Source: Thiobacillus sp. (GTDB lineage Bacteria > Pseudomonadota > Gammaproteobacteria > Burkholderiales > Thiobacillaceae). From it: 64,000 bases of DNA. The stretch's first letter is position 1. Each line of letters begins with the position of its first letter. The DNA is taken from positions 28,054-92,053 of the forward strand of contig JAIBEI010000027.1 in assembly GCA_019459055.1 (NCBI GenBank), given 5' to 3'. The translations under genes and the position numbers were made by a program. This document shows positions 8,099 through 18,978 of the stretch, piece after piece. The notes beneath the pieces were generated by a model. That model was not told the DNA's origin, ran no database searches, and saw nothing but the letters and a program-made list of their open reading frames with translations.

Positions 8099-9514
8099 AT
8101 GACACAAAAGGCGAAATCCATACTCGTCGGCCTGGCCGGCTTGCTGGCCGGCGCCGCGCTGACGGTCAACCTGTCGGCGATCGCCGACAAGGATGCGGAG
8201 ACGGCGCTGCCGGTCGAGGAGCTGCGCGCCTTTACCGACGTGTTCGCCCGCATCAAGAACGACTACGTCGAGCCGGTCGAAGACAAGAAGCTCATCACCG
8301 AGGCGATCAATGGCATGCTGACCGGGCTGGATCCGCACTCCTCCTATCTGGATATCGAGGCGTTCAAGGACCTGCAGGTCGGCACCCAGGGCGAGTTCGG
8401 CGGCCTCGGCATCGAAGTCGGTATGGAAGACGGCTTCGTCAAGGTCATTTCGCCGATCGAGGATACGCCTGCCTTCAAGGCCGGGGTCAAGCCGGGTGAC
8501 CTGATCGTCAAGCTCGACGACACGCCGGTGAAGGGCATGACGCTGAACGATGCGGTGAAGCGGATGCGCGGCAAGCCGGGAACGAGCATCCGGCTCACCA
8601 TCGCACGCAAGAGCGTGGCCAAACCCCTTGTGCTGACCCTGACCCGCGCGGTCATCAAGATCCGTAGCGTCAAGTCCACCCTGGTCGATCCCGGCTATGG
8701 TTACGTGCGCGTGACGCAGTTTCAGGAACACACCGGCGAGTTGCTGGCCGAGGCATTGAACGGCCTCTACAAGGACAACAAGGCGCCGCTGAAGGGCCTG
8801 ATTCTTGATCTGCGCAACGATCCGGGCGGCTTGCTCAACGGCGCGGTCGCGGTGACGGCTGCTTTCGTCAAGCCCGACAGCCTGGTGGTATATACCGAGG
8901 GGCGCACCGAAGACGCCAAAATGCGGCTGACTGCCAGCCGTGAACATTATCTGCGCCCGATGCAGTCCGATTATCTGAAAAATCTCCCGGAGGGCTTGAA
9001 GAGCGTGCCGATGGTGGTGCTGGTCAACAGCGGCTCGGCCTCGGCGTCCGAAATCGTGGCGGGCGCGCTGCAGGATCACAAGCGCGCAGTCGTCATGGGC
9101 ACCCGCACCTTCGGCAAGGGCTCGGTGCAGACCATCCTGCCGATCGGCAACGGCACGGCGATCAAGCTCACCACCGCGCGCTATTACACGCCGAACGGGC
9201 GCTCCATCCAGGCCAAGGGCATCGAGCCGGATATTGTGGTGGAAGACCCGGCAATGCCTGAATCGGAGAACGGTTTTGGCATTCGCGAATCCGACCTTAA
9301 CAAGCATCTGGTTAATCCTTCGGGCGATGAGCCCGTCCCGATGCTCAAGCCGGAGGAAGTCATCAAGGCGCCGCCAGCGGACAAACCGGTCAAGAATGGC
9401 GAGGACAAAAAGCCGACGCCATTGGAACCGGGCGAGATCGTCTCGAAGAATGATTACCAGGTGAATCAGGCGCTGAACCTGCTGAAAGGCTTGCAGATCC
9501 TGCAGGGCCGTTGA
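8099..9514 (+). CDS. ctpA: S41-family carboxy-terminal processing protease
   Basis: A 471-aa exported serine protease. An N-terminal signal or anchor (about residues 7-27) is followed by a PDZ domain at about 95-175, which binds substrate C-termini, and then the S41 core. The Ser/Lys dyad sits in VNSGSASASEI (311-319) and in GKGSVQT (K340). The last 80 residues are Pro/Lys/Glu-rich. Such proteases trim or degrade envelope proteins and can control peptidoglycan hydrolases, which suits the EnvC-like gene just upstream with only 1 bp between them. Confidence 0.94.
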   Translation: MTQKAKSILVGLAGLLAGAALTVNLSAIADKDAETALPVEELRAFTDVFARIKNDYVEPVEDKKLITEAINGMLTGLDPHSSYLDIEAFKDLQVGTQGEFGGLGIEVGMEDGFVKVISPIEDTPAFKAGVKPGDLIVKLDDTPVKGMTLNDAVKRMRGKPGTSIRLTIARKSVAKPLVLTLTRAVIKIRSVKSTLVDPGYGYVRVTQFQEHTGELLAEALNGLYKDNKAPLKGLILDLRNDPGGLLNGAVAVTAAFVKPDSLVVYTEGRTEDAKMRLTASREHYLRPMQSDYLKNLPEGLKSVPMVVLVNSGSASASEIVAGALQDHKRAVVMGTRTFGKGSVQTILPIGNGTAIKLTTARYYTPNGRSIQAKGIEPDIVVEDPAMPESENGFGIRESDLNKHLVNPSGDEPVPMLKPEEVIKAPPADKPVKNGEDKKPTPLEPGEIVSKNDYQVNQALNLLKGLQILQGR

Positions 9515-9594
9515 TCCGATGTGCGGTGGCTGCAAACTCGCCACCGCACAAATAGCAGCGCTATACTGGATGAATTCTGTCTGAGTGGTGTGCC

Positions 9595-9990
9595 ATGCGC
9601 CCATGTGACCTCGAAAAAATCCGCGAAATTGTTTTTCATGACCTGCCGCCTGGCCAGGCAGAACACGCCTTGGTTTTACTCGAAGGACTGGAGGGGCTGG
9701 TGGCGACGGTCGGGTCGGATGGCAGTCGTCTGCTGGTGCGTTACCACATTTGCGAATACACCCTGGAAGGTCTGGAAACGGCGTTGGCGAGTCAGGGATT
9801 TCATCTCGACAACAGCCTGATGAGCAAGCTCAAGCGTGCGCTGGCTTATTTCAGCGAAAGCGTGCAGCGCCGCAATGTCGCGGCCGACGAACCGGACATC
9901 AAGTCCCAGCAGGCCTTCATGAAGGTCTACGAAAACCACTTGCACGGTGACCGCGACGACACGCCGGAAGAATGGCGCGACTATAAATAA
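9595..9990 (+). CDS. Conserved-looking hypothetical protein
   Basis: This 131-aa protein is not recognised. It has no signal peptide or membrane segment and is mixed alpha/beta in look. Residues 1-70 show alternating hydrophobic strands (ALVLLEGLEGLVATV, RLLVRYHICEYTL) that could form a small ferredoxin-like fold. The C-terminal half is helical and charged and ends EEWRDYK. It sits 80 bp after ctpA and 21 bp before a ThiF-family gene, so it is probably cotranscribed with them. The coding signal is good: codon use matches the neighbours. Function is unknown. Confidence 0.75.
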   Translation: MRPCDLEKIREIVFHDLPPGQAEHALVLLEGLEGLVATVGSDGSRLLVRYHICEYTLEGLETALASQGFHLDNSLMSKLKRALAYFSESVQRRNVAADEPDIKSQQAFMKVYENHLHGDRDDTPEEWRDYK

Positions 9991-10011
9991 TAAGAACGAC
10001 CCGATCCCCCA

Positions 10012-10782
10012 ATGGAGTTGACCGACGATCTGCTACTGCGCTACAGCCGGCACATCCTGCTGCCGGATGTTGGCGTGGCCGGGCAGGCGCGCATCTGCGA
10101 TGCCGCGGTGCTGATCGTCGGTGCCGGCGGGCTGGGATGCCCGGTGGCGTTGTATCTGGGCGCGGCGGGGGTCGGGCGGTTGCTGCTGGCGGACGGCGAC
10201 ACGGTCGATCTCACCAATTTGCAGCGCCAGATCGGCCATGCCACGGCGGCGATCGGCGAGAACAAGGCCGCATCTTTGGCGCGCAGCGTGCGCGCCATCA
10301 ATCCGGAAATCGACGTGCAGCCGATCGGCCAGGCGCTGGCGAATGCCGCCTTGCTTGAGGCCGTCGCGGCGGTCGATCTGGTGATCGACGCGTCGGACAA
10401 TTTTGCCACCCGGCATGCCGTCAATCGTGCCTGCGTGACATTGGGCAAGCCGCTGGTGTCGGGCGCTGCGATCGGATTTTCGGGGCAACTGGCCGTCTTC
10501 GATTCGCGCCTCGACGGCACCCCCTGTTATCACTGCCTGTTCCCCGACCATGCGGATGAGCCCGAATTGCGCTGTGCCGAGGCGGGTGTGTTTTCGCCGT
10601 TGGTGGGTATTGTCGGCGCGATGCAGGCGATGGAAGCGCTGAAATATCTGGCCCGAGTGGGCGATCCCCTGATCGGCAGGCTGCTATTGTGGGACGGCCT
10701 GCGGGCGGATGCCCGCGTAATGAAGGTGCCGCGCGACCCGGCCTGCCCGGTGTGCGGGCCGGCAGCGTTTCAGGCCGGCTGA
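10012..10782 (+). CDS. HesA/MoeB/ThiF-family E1-like adenylyltransferase
   Basis: A 256-aa enzyme that adenylates the C-terminal Gly of a ubiquitin-like sulfur carrier (MoaD- or ThiS-type). The nucleotide-binding loop GAGGLGCP is at residues 38-45, and the acceptor cysteine region is RCAEAGVF. Two CxxC pairs (CYHC and CPVC) form the structural zinc site. No C-terminal rhodanese domain is present. No partner carrier protein gene is nearby, so MoeB (molybdopterin) and ThiF (thiamine) cannot be told apart here. Its last 13 bp overlap the convergent slmA. Confidence 0.9.
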   Translation: MELTDDLLLRYSRHILLPDVGVAGQARICDAAVLIVGAGGLGCPVALYLGAAGVGRLLLADGDTVDLTNLQRQIGHATAAIGENKAASLARSVRAINPEIDVQPIGQALANAALLEAVAAVDLVIDASDNFATRHAVNRACVTLGKPLVSGAAIGFSGQLAVFDSRLDGTPCYHCLFPDHADEPELRCAEAGVFSPLVGIVGAMQAMEALKYLARVGDPLIGRLLLWDGLRADARVMKVPRDPACPVCGPAAFQAG

Positions 10783-11354
10783 GCGACCAGCAGGCGCGAC
10801 AGCAGCAATTGAATGTCACCGCGGGGGGCGCGCGTAAACCCGCTCTTGGCAAACTGGTGCCAGCGTCCCACCACCACGCATTGCAGCAGATTGGCCAGCG
10901 GCGCGCTGAGCTCGGCCTGCCAGTCGCCGCAAAAACGCAAGCATTGCCGCAACTGCGCCTCGATGCGGTCGTGAAGTTGATTGATGCGTTTTTGCAGGCG
11001 CTCGTTTTCGTTCACCAGCGCGTCGCCGATCAACACCCGCGTCATCCCCGGATTCTTTTCCGCAAAGTTCAGCAGCATGTCGAGAATGGCCTCGACCTGG
11101 GCGGCGGGTGACGGCGTGTCGGCCGTGATGCGCGCGATCAGCCCGAGCAGCGTCTGCTCGATGAACTCGATCAGACCTTCGTACATCTGCGCCTTGCTGG
11201 CAAAGTGACGATACAGCGCCGCTTCCGACACGCCGACGCGTGCCGCCAGTGCCGCCGTGGTGATTTTTTCCGGTTTCGGTTCCTGCAGCATCGCGGCCAG
11301 TGTTTGCAGGATCTGCAAACGGCGCTCGCCGGGTTTCCTGGCTTCCCCTTCCAT
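10770..11354 (-). CDS. slmA: Nucleoid occlusion factor SlmA (TetR family)
   Basis: A 194-aa TetR-fold protein. The helix-turn-helix is at about residues 28-58 (ITTAALAARVGVSEAALYRHFASKAQMY), with an all-helical C-terminal domain. The sequence pattern and length match SlmA, which binds DNA and blocks FtsZ ring assembly over the nucleoid. It overlaps the convergent ThiF-like gene by 13 bp. A generic TetR regulator is the alternative, but the N-terminal KPGERRLQILQTLA pattern favours SlmA. Confidence 0.9.
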   Translation of the reverse strand: MEGEARKPGERRLQILQTLAAMLQEPKPEKITTAALAARVGVSEAALYRHFASKAQMYEGLIEFIEQTLLGLIARITADTPSPAAQVEAILDMLLNFAEKNPGMTRVLIGDALVNENERLQKRINQLHDRIEAQLRQCLRFCGDWQAELSAPLANLLQCVVVGRWHQFAKSGFTRAPRGDIQLLLSRLLVAQPA

Positions 11355-11410
11355 CAGACTCCCCTATTTTCTGTTTTTATGGGGGAGATTATCGCTGATG
11401 TTGGGTGAAT

Positions 11411-11487
<77 letters not shown>

Positions 11488-11489
11488 GA

Positions 11490-11520
11490 AAACGTGGCAG
11501 CCCCGCCACTGGCAGGGCTG
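11490..11520 (-). terminator. Terminator after rpoD
   Basis: On the minus strand CAGCCCT-GCC-AGT-GGC-GGGGCTG forms a nested hairpin, followed by CCACGTTTTC. It lies between the rpoD stop and the tRNA, so some read-through could supply tRNA transcripts. Confidence 0.65.
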
Positions 11521-11525
11521 AGTGC

Positions 11526-13466
<1,941 letters not shown>

Positions 13467-13519
13467 AGGTATTTCTCCGCTCAGGTTCTGCCCACGCAAC
13501 CGGCTCGGGCAGAAAAAAA

Positions 13520-13570
13520 TCGTTCAAAAACCGGTAATTATACCGTAAACCGGGACTTTGTCTTGAGGCG
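13520..13570 (-). promoter_or_regulatory. Probable rpoD promoter
   Basis: On the minus strand a perfect TATAAT -10 hexamer (13542-13537) lies about 70 bp upstream of the GTG start, with an AAGACA-like -35 about 16 bp before it. This indicates that rpoD can be transcribed separately from dnaG, which ends at 13580. Confidence 0.55.
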
Positions 13571-13579
13571 TGTGACAAG

Positions 13580-15277
13580 CTAGAATCGTGCTAGTTCAGT
13601 CAATTCCTGGCGTTCGCCGGCGCTCAGGCTGTCCAGCGGCCGCGTCGCCAATTCCTGCCAGCGGCGGCGCTGCCAGTCGTCACGCAGCTGCTTGACGGCG
13701 CCATCGAATTCCGCGTTCCAGTCCCAGCTGTCGTCTTTGTCGAGCAAATCCGTCATCAGCTCCTCGATCAGCGGTTCAAGCGCGCTGCCTTTGGCGGCTT
13801 CGGTGAGTGTTTGCGGTTTGAGCGGGCCCACGTCGCGCAGCCAGTTCATCAGTTCGCTCATGTGCCCGCATAAGGGGTCGTTCACGTCCAGCCAGCAGGG
13901 ATCGACTTCGGCGACGCGCTGCGGGTTCATCAGCAGGGTGCGGGCCAGGCTGCGCACGCGCGATGGCGCCGGCCGCCGCTGTGGGCGCAAGGGCGGGCGC
14001 CGGACGACACCGGGCTTCGTCCCCATGAGGCCGAGCTCATCGGCCTGCAAGTGCACAAGTTCGGCGATTTGCCGCTGGATCAGGCGGGCCAGCAGCGGCG
14101 CGCCAATTTTCTCCAGCAGCGGTTTCGCCTCCTTGATCAGCGTGGCACGGCCCTCCTGGCTGCCGAGGTTGCGGTCGCGCGACAGTTCGCGCACCAGAAA
14201 GGCCGAGAGCGGCAGGGTTTCGGTGTCCAGCAGTTTCAGAAAGGCAGCCTGTCCGTGGGCACGGATGGTGCTGTCGGGGTCTTCACCTTCGGGCAGGAAC
14301 AGGAAGCTGACTTCCTTGCCGTCCTGCAGCGCTTCCAGCGAGTTTTCGAGTGCGCGCCAGGCGGCCTTGCGGCCGGCGTTGTCGCCGTCGAAGGCGTAGA
14401 TCAGGCGGTCGGTGTGGCGCAGCAGGGTGCGCACATGAATCGGTGTGGTGGCCGTCCCCAAGGCGGCCACCGCGAACTCCACGCCGTGCTGCGCCAGTGC
14501 GACTACGTCCATATAGCCCTCGACCACGATCGCGCGTCCTGCAGCCTTGATCGCGGCGCGCGCTTCGAACAGGCCGTAAAGCTCCGAGCCTTTGTGGAAC
14601 AGCGGGGTTTCCGGCGAATTGAGGTATTTCGGCTCCCCCTTGTCGAGCACCCTGCCGCCGAAGCCGACAATCTGGCCCTTGATGTTCTTGATGGGGAACA
14701 TGATGCGGTCGCGGAAGCGGTCGTAGCGTCGATTGTCGCCGTCGACGACCAGCCCCGATGCGGCGAGCGCCTCTGCCGTGTAATCGGCGAAAACCTGCTT
14801 TAACGGTGACCACCCCTCCGGCGCGTAGCCGATGCCGTAGCGGGCGGCGATGGCGCCGGTCAGCCCGCGTTTTTTCAGATAGTCGATGGCACGCGGCGTC
14901 TGCTTGAGTTGTTTTTTATAGAACTGCGCGGCCTGTTCCAGCGCCTCCCACAACGCGGGGGGCGGCTTGGGGCGGTCGGGTTCGCCGGATTCCGGCACCG
15001 GCAGGCCGACGTCCTGCGCCAGCGCCGCCACCGCGTCGGGAAAGCCCATGTGCTCATATTCCATCAGGAAGCCGAGCGCGGAGCCGTGCGCGCCGCAGCC
15101 GAAGCAGTGATAGAACTGCTTGGTCGGGCTGACCGTGAAGGAGGGGGTTTTTTCGCTGTGGAAGGGGCAGCAGGCCTGGTAATTCTGCCCGGCTTTTTTC
15201 AGCGGCACGCGCCGGTCGATGACGTCGACGATGTCGACGCGGGCGAGCAGGGTGTCGATGAAATCGCGCGGGATCAT
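13580..15277 (-). CDS. dnaG: DNA primase DnaG
   Basis: A 565-aa primase that makes RNA primers at the replication fork. The N-terminal CHC2 zinc finger is visible (CCPFHSEKTPSF and YHCFGCG, about residues 36-64). The TOPRIM catalytic core carries VVEGYMDVVALAQ and YAFDGDNAGRKAAWRA. The C-terminal helicase-interaction domain is about 150 residues. The protein is slightly shorter than the E. coli enzyme (581). It is followed by rpoD and preceded by yqeY and rpsU, the macromolecular-synthesis arrangement. Confidence 0.97.
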   Translation of the reverse strand: MIPRDFIDTLLARVDIVDVIDRRVPLKKAGQNYQACCPFHSEKTPSFTVSPTKQFYHCFGCGAHGSALGFLMEYEHMGFPDAVAALAQDVGLPVPESGEPDRPKPPPALWEALEQAAQFYKKQLKQTPRAIDYLKKRGLTGAIAARYGIGYAPEGWSPLKQVFADYTAEALAASGLVVDGDNRRYDRFRDRIMFPIKNIKGQIVGFGGRVLDKGEPKYLNSPETPLFHKGSELYGLFEARAAIKAAGRAIVVEGYMDVVALAQHGVEFAVAALGTATTPIHVRTLLRHTDRLIYAFDGDNAGRKAAWRALENSLEALQDGKEVSFLFLPEGEDPDSTIRAHGQAAFLKLLDTETLPLSAFLVRELSRDRNLGSQEGRATLIKEAKPLLEKIGAPLLARLIQRQIAELVHLQADELGLMGTKPGVVRRPPLRPQRRPAPSRVRSLARTLLMNPQRVAEVDPCWLDVNDPLCGHMSELMNWLRDVGPLKPQTLTEAAKGSALEPLIEELMTDLLDKDDSWDWNAEFDGAVKQLRDDWQRRRWQELATRPLDSLSAGERQELTELARF

Positions 15278-15316
15278 GGTTGTTGCATGATAAACCCGGG
15301 CGAGCCCGGGTGGGAC

Positions 15317-15763
15317 TCAGCCTGCGAGGCGGGCCTTGATCAGCGCGGAAACCTGGCCCATGTCGGCACGGCCTGCGAGGCGGGGCTTCAATAGTCCCAT
15401 CACCTTGCCCATGTCCTTGGCGCTGGATGCGCCGGATTCGGCAATCGCTGCCGTGACCGCGGCCTCCACCTCGGCGGCGGAGAGCTGCTCGGGCAGATAG
15501 GCCTGCAGCACGGCGAGCTCGGCCTGTTCGGCCGCCACCAGGTCATCGCGACCGGCCGCCTGAAACTGGCTGATCGAATCCTTGCGTTGCTTGATGAGTT
15601 TTTCGACGATGCTGCTGACCGCAGCGTCGTCCAGTTCGATGCGTTCGTCGATTTCTTTCTGCTTGATGGCAGCGAGAAGCAGGCGAATCGTACCGAGGCG
15701 CACCGTTTCCCTGGCGCGCATGGCTGTTTTCATGTCGTCCGTGACGCGTGCCTTGAGCGACAT
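15317..15763 (-). CDS. YqeY/GatB-domain protein
   Basis: A 148-aa helical protein of the YqeY family, related to the C-terminal tRNA-binding tail domain of GatB. It begins MSLKARVTDDMKTAMRA and ends with the family's GKVMGLLKPRLAGRADMG...VSALIKARL pattern. It lies between rpsU and dnaG, its usual place. YqeY proteins are thought to act on charged tRNA, but the exact role is not established. Confidence 0.92.
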   Translation of the reverse strand: MSLKARVTDDMKTAMRARETVRLGTIRLLLAAIKQKEIDERIELDDAAVSSIVEKLIKQRKDSISQFQAAGRDDLVAAEQAELAVLQAYLPEQLSAAEVEAAVTAAIAESGASSAKDMGKVMGLLKPRLAGRADMGQVSALIKARLAG

Positions 15764-15793
15764 GGGTAAGCGCGATTCCGCGGGAACGCAGAA

Positions 15794-16006
15794 TCAATAC
15801 ATCTTGGGAGGCAGTTGCTGGCCGCGCAGGCGCTTGCTCTGGCGCTTGACCGCGGCGGCGAGCTTGCGCTTGCGCTCGGCGGTGGGCTTCTCGTAGAACG
15901 TGCGGGCGCGCAGTTCGGTCAAGAGGCCGACTTTTTCGATGGAACGCTTGAAGCGACGCAGGGCGACATCGAACGGCTCGTTTTCTTTGACTTTGACGTG
16001 GGGCAT
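15794..16006 (-). CDS. rpsU: 30S ribosomal protein S21
   Basis: A 70-aa basic protein starting [20 protein letters not shown], the classic bS21 start. The ATG at 16006 is used rather than an upstream one that would add 15 non-homologous residues. The C terminus is Arg/Lys-rich ([19 protein letters not shown]). S21 helps mRNA pairing at initiation. It begins the rpsU-yqeY-dnaG-rpoD run and is divergent from tsaD, with 81 bp between the starts. Confidence 0.97.
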   Translation of the reverse strand: MPHVKVKENEPFDVALRRFKRSIEKVGLLTELRARTFYEKPTAERKRKLAAAVKRQSKRLRGQQLPPKMY

Positions 16007-16087
16007 GTGCAGATGGCTTCCTGGAAACTGGAAAAACGAGAATAATAGCAAGCCCTCAAAGATTTTTCCAGTCCCCCGTTATTCCCT

Positions 16088-17110
16088 ATGCTTGTGCTTG
16101 GCGTCGAATCCTCCTGCGATGAAACCGGTGTCGCGCTGTATGACAGCGCGCACGGCCTCTTGGCGCATGCGCTGTATTCGCAAATCGCCATGCACAACGC
16201 GTATGGCGGGGTGGTGCCGGAACTGGCATCGCGCGACCATATCCGGCGGGTATTGCCCTTGACCCGCGAGGTGTTGGCCGAAAGTGACCGCACACTTTCC
16301 GATATCGATGGCATTGCCTACACCGAGGGGCCGGGGCTCGCCGGCGCCTTGCTGGTGGGCGCCGGGATGGCGCGTGCGCTGGCGTATGCGCTGGCCATCC
16401 CCGCGGTCGGGGTGCATCACCTCGAAGGCCATATGCTGTCGCCGCTGATTTCCGATACGCCGCCGGAATTTCCGTTCGTCGCCCTGCTGGTGTCCGGCGG
16501 GCACACGCAGTTGATGCTGGTGTCCGGCGTCGGGCGCTACACCTTGCTGGGCGAGACGCTGGACGACGCAGCGGGCGAGGCCTTCGACAAGACCGCCCAG
16601 CTGCTGGGGCTGGGCTATCCGGGCGGGCCGGCGCTGTCGGCGCTGGCGGCTACGGGCGATGCCAGCCGCTTCAGTTTGCCGCGCCCGATGTTGAATTCTG
16701 GCGATTTCGATTTCAGCTTCAGCGGACTCAAAACCGCAGTGCTGACGCTGGTACGCAAGGTAGGGCTGGGCGAGGCGGCGGACATCGCTGCGGCGTTCCA
16801 GTCCGCGGCGGTGGAGGTGCTGGTGAAAAAAAGTCTGGCAGCCTGTTCGCACAGCGGCGCAACGCGGCTGGTGGTGGCGGGCGGCGTCGGCGCCAACGCG
16901 CACTTGCGCAACCGGCTCACGCGCGACGCGGCTACGCGCGGCATTACTGTGTTTTATCCGCGGCTGGAATTCTGCACCGACAACGGCGCGATGATCGCCT
17001 ACGCCGGCGCGCAACGGCTGGCCTCGCGGCTGAAATTGCCAGCGGCGCAGCCGGATCTGACGTTCGCGGTCAAGCCGCGCTGGGAACTGGCGACGCTCGA
17101 CGCCGCGTAA
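16088..17110 (+). CDS. tsaD: tRNA threonylcarbamoyladenosine transferase TsaD
   Basis: A 340-aa Kae1/Gcp-family enzyme that, with TsaB/C/E, puts the t6A modification on A37 of ANN-decoding tRNAs. Visible motifs are the N-terminal [17 protein letters not shown], the metal-binding histidines in [12 protein letters not shown], the phosphate-binding [10 protein letters not shown] and the C-terminal [11 protein letters not shown]. Length matches the family. Confidence 0.97.
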   Translation: MLVLGVESSCDETGVALYDSAHGLLAHALYSQIAMHNAYGGVVPELASRDHIRRVLPLTREVLAESDRTLSDIDGIAYTEGPGLAGALLVGAGMARALAYALAIPAVGVHHLEGHMLSPLISDTPPEFPFVALLVSGGHTQLMLVSGVGRYTLLGETLDDAAGEAFDKTAQLLGLGYPGGPALSALAATGDASRFSLPRPMLNSGDFDFSFSGLKTAVLTLVRKVGLGEAADIAAAFQSAAVEVLVKKSLAACSHSGATRLVVAGGVGANAHLRNRLTRDAATRGITVFYPRLEFCTDNGAMIAYAGAQRLASRLKLPAAQPDLTFAVKPRWELATLDAA

Positions 17111-17132
17111 CGGGCTGGAACATCGCGGCGAT

Positions 17133-17933
17133 TTACTGCTTAAAGATCGGGTAGGCCTCGCGCAAAGCCTTGAGCCATTTGTCGCTGCCGGTTAATTGTG
17201 CAATCTGCTCGGGAAACAGCAAAAACCCGACCAGCACCGCCATCAGGCATACCAGAATAACCGTGCCAAAAATGCTTTCCGGCCGCAGCACGCCCCAGTA
17301 GCGGCTGGCCAGAAACAGCGCGTCCTTCTTGTGTTCCGACATCAACAGCCAGCGGCGCAGCACCTTGACCGCGAGGTAGGCTGCATAGCCGCCTGCCAGC
17401 GAGGCAAACACGATGCGGAAGATGGCAAATACGTCAATTCCGCCGCCGAGATACTGGTGATACAGCCAGGACACGAAGCCCAGCGACAGCGACGCCAGAA
17501 TGGCGACGGCGACGTTGATGAACAGCCGCCGCCGCTCGCGCGCGAGGTCGCGCTGCCGCTCGATGAAGAAGCTATCGATCTCGTGTTTGAAGTATTCGAC
17601 CTTTTCCTGAACCAGCGACGAGAGTTCCAACTTGGCGTGGACGATGCGCGCGTCCATCACGGTGCCGAGTCTTTCTCCCGCGTAATCGACCAGTTCGCGT
17701 ACATCGTCCTTGGTGAATTGACGCTGCGCATGCAACTCGTCGGAAATCTTGTCGAGCTTGGTGTCGATTTCCTGGCTGGCGCGCCAGATGACATCCTTCA
17801 GCTCGGTGCCGGCCTGCAGGACGCCGTCTTTCACCACGCCCGACAGGCGCTCGCCTGCACGGTCGATCGCATCGCGCGACACCTCGGCGAGGCTTTCCTT
17901 TGCGTGGTCGATGGTTTTGTCGAACAGGGCCAT
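17133..17933 (-). CDS. Coiled-coil inner-membrane protein of unknown function
   Basis: A 266-aa protein, not assigned. Residues 1-130 are charged amphipathic helix or coiled coil (KESLAEVSRDAIDRAGERL, SDELHAQRQFTKDDVRELVDYAGERLG). They are followed by three or four hydrophobic segments at about 138-160, 168-190 and 220-240. It ends 16 bp... downstream of plsY's start side in the same direction: plsY stops at 17949 and this gene starts at 17933, so they are likely cotranscribed. The layout suggests a membrane anchor with a long cytoplasmic stalk. Function is unknown. Confidence 0.75.
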   Translation of the reverse strand: MALFDKTIDHAKESLAEVSRDAIDRAGERLSGVVKDGVLQAGTELKDVIWRASQEIDTKLDKISDELHAQRQFTKDDVRELVDYAGERLGTVMDARIVHAKLELSSLVQEKVEYFKHEIDSFFIERQRDLARERRRLFINVAVAILASLSLGFVSWLYHQYLGGGIDVFAIFRIVFASLAGGYAAYLAVKVLRRWLLMSEHKKDALFLASRYWGVLRPESIFGTVILVCLMAVLVGFLLFPEQIAQLTGSDKWLKALREAYPIFKQ

Positions 17934-17948
17934 ATTCGTCGGGGCGGA

Positions 17949-18551
17949 TCAGGAGCGGGCGCCGATGCGCCCTTCCTTGCCGTTGACCAGTTTGATGAGG
18001 TTGCTCTTGTGACGATAGACCAGCAGCAGCGCGATCACCAGCACGGCAATCGCGGTGCTCCCCCAACCCAACAGCAGACCGGCGTAGACCGGGGCGAGCA
18101 CGGCTGTGGTCAGTGCGGCGAGCGAGGAAATGCGGAATACCCCCACCATCACCAGCCAGGTCAGCAGGCACGTCAGCCCGAGCCAGGGATTGAGACCGAC
18201 CAGCACGCCGAGCGCGGTGGCGACGCCCTTGCCGCCCTTGAAGCTGAAAAACACCGGGAACAGGTGGCCGATAAACACGGCCAGTGCACACAGCAGTACG
18301 ACACTGTCGTCGAGACCAAATTGCGGCGCCAGTGCGCGCGCCGCCGCCACCGCCACCCAGCCTTTCGACGTGTCGCCGAGCAGCGTCAGCACGGCAGCCG
18401 CCTTGCGCCCGGAACGCAGCATGTTGGTCGCCCCCGGATTGCCCGATCCATATTCGCGCGGGTCGGGCAGGCGCATGGCACGGCTGACGATCACGGCAAA
18501 CGAAATGGAGCCCAGCAGATAGGCGGCAGCAACAAACAGCAACGTGGTCAT
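17949..18551 (-). CDS. plsY: Acyl-phosphate:glycerol-3-phosphate acyltransferase PlsY
   Basis: A 200-aa polytopic inner-membrane enzyme that makes lysophosphatidic acid from acyl phosphate. The three conserved PlsY motifs are present: SISFAVIVSR, the GSGNPGATNMLR loop and FKGGKGVATALGVL. The start MTTLLFVAAAYLLGS at 18551 is chosen; upstream in-frame codons run into the divergent folB and are not homologous. plsY and folB diverge from a 64-bp gap, a common proteobacterial order. Confidence 0.96.
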   Translation of the reverse strand: MTTLLFVAAAYLLGSISFAVIVSRAMRLPDPREYGSGNPGATNMLRSGRKAAAVLTLLGDTSKGWVAVAAARALAPQFGLDDSVVLLCALAVFIGHLFPVFFSFKGGKGVATALGVLVGLNPWLGLTCLLTWLVMVGVFRISSLAALTTAVLAPVYAGLLLGWGSTAIAVLVIALLLVYRHKSNLIKLVNGKEGRIGARS

Positions 18552-18615
18552 GGCGAAGTCAGTAAAATGGCAGGTTTGGTTGAGCCCTTGGGCTGCGTCG
18601 CGGATAAAGAAATCT

Positions 18616-18978
18616 ATGGATATTCTATTTTTGCGGGACTTTCGTCTCGAACTGATTATCGGCATATACGAGTGGGAACGCAAAGTGCCGCAGCCGGTGC
18701 GGCTCGATCTCGAAATCGGCTTGCCGGATAGCAAGGCCGGCGGCACCGACAACGTCGCGGACACCATCGACTATGGCGCGGTGGCCAAGCGGGTGAAAGA
18801 TTATCTGCACAATGCGCCGCAGCCGATCACCCTGGTCGAATCGGTCGCCGAGCATGTGGCCGCCATTGTGCGGGATGAATTCGGCGCGCCGTGGGTGAAG
18901 GTGTCGGTCACCAAGTTCGCCATCATCCCTGGCATCAAGGAGTTGGGCATCACCATCGAGCGCGGCGCGCGTCTGTGA
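18616..18978 (+). CDS. folB: Dihydroneopterin aldolase FolB
   Basis: A 120-aa folate-pathway enzyme that cleaves 7,8-dihydroneopterin to 6-hydroxymethyl-dihydropterin. It begins MDILFLRDFRLELIIGIYEWERK, with the active-site Glu in IYEWER, the DTIDYGAV segment and the catalytic Lys near SVTKFAIIPG. The ATG at 18616 gives normal length. Its stop overlaps the next gene's GTG start (GTGA), which suggests translational coupling to the TSUP permease. Confidence 0.96.
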   Translation: MDILFLRDFRLELIIGIYEWERKVPQPVRLDLEIGLPDSKAGGTDNVADTIDYGAVAKRVKDYLHNAPQPITLVESVAEHVAAIVRDEFGAPWVKVSVTKFAIIPGIKELGITIERGARL

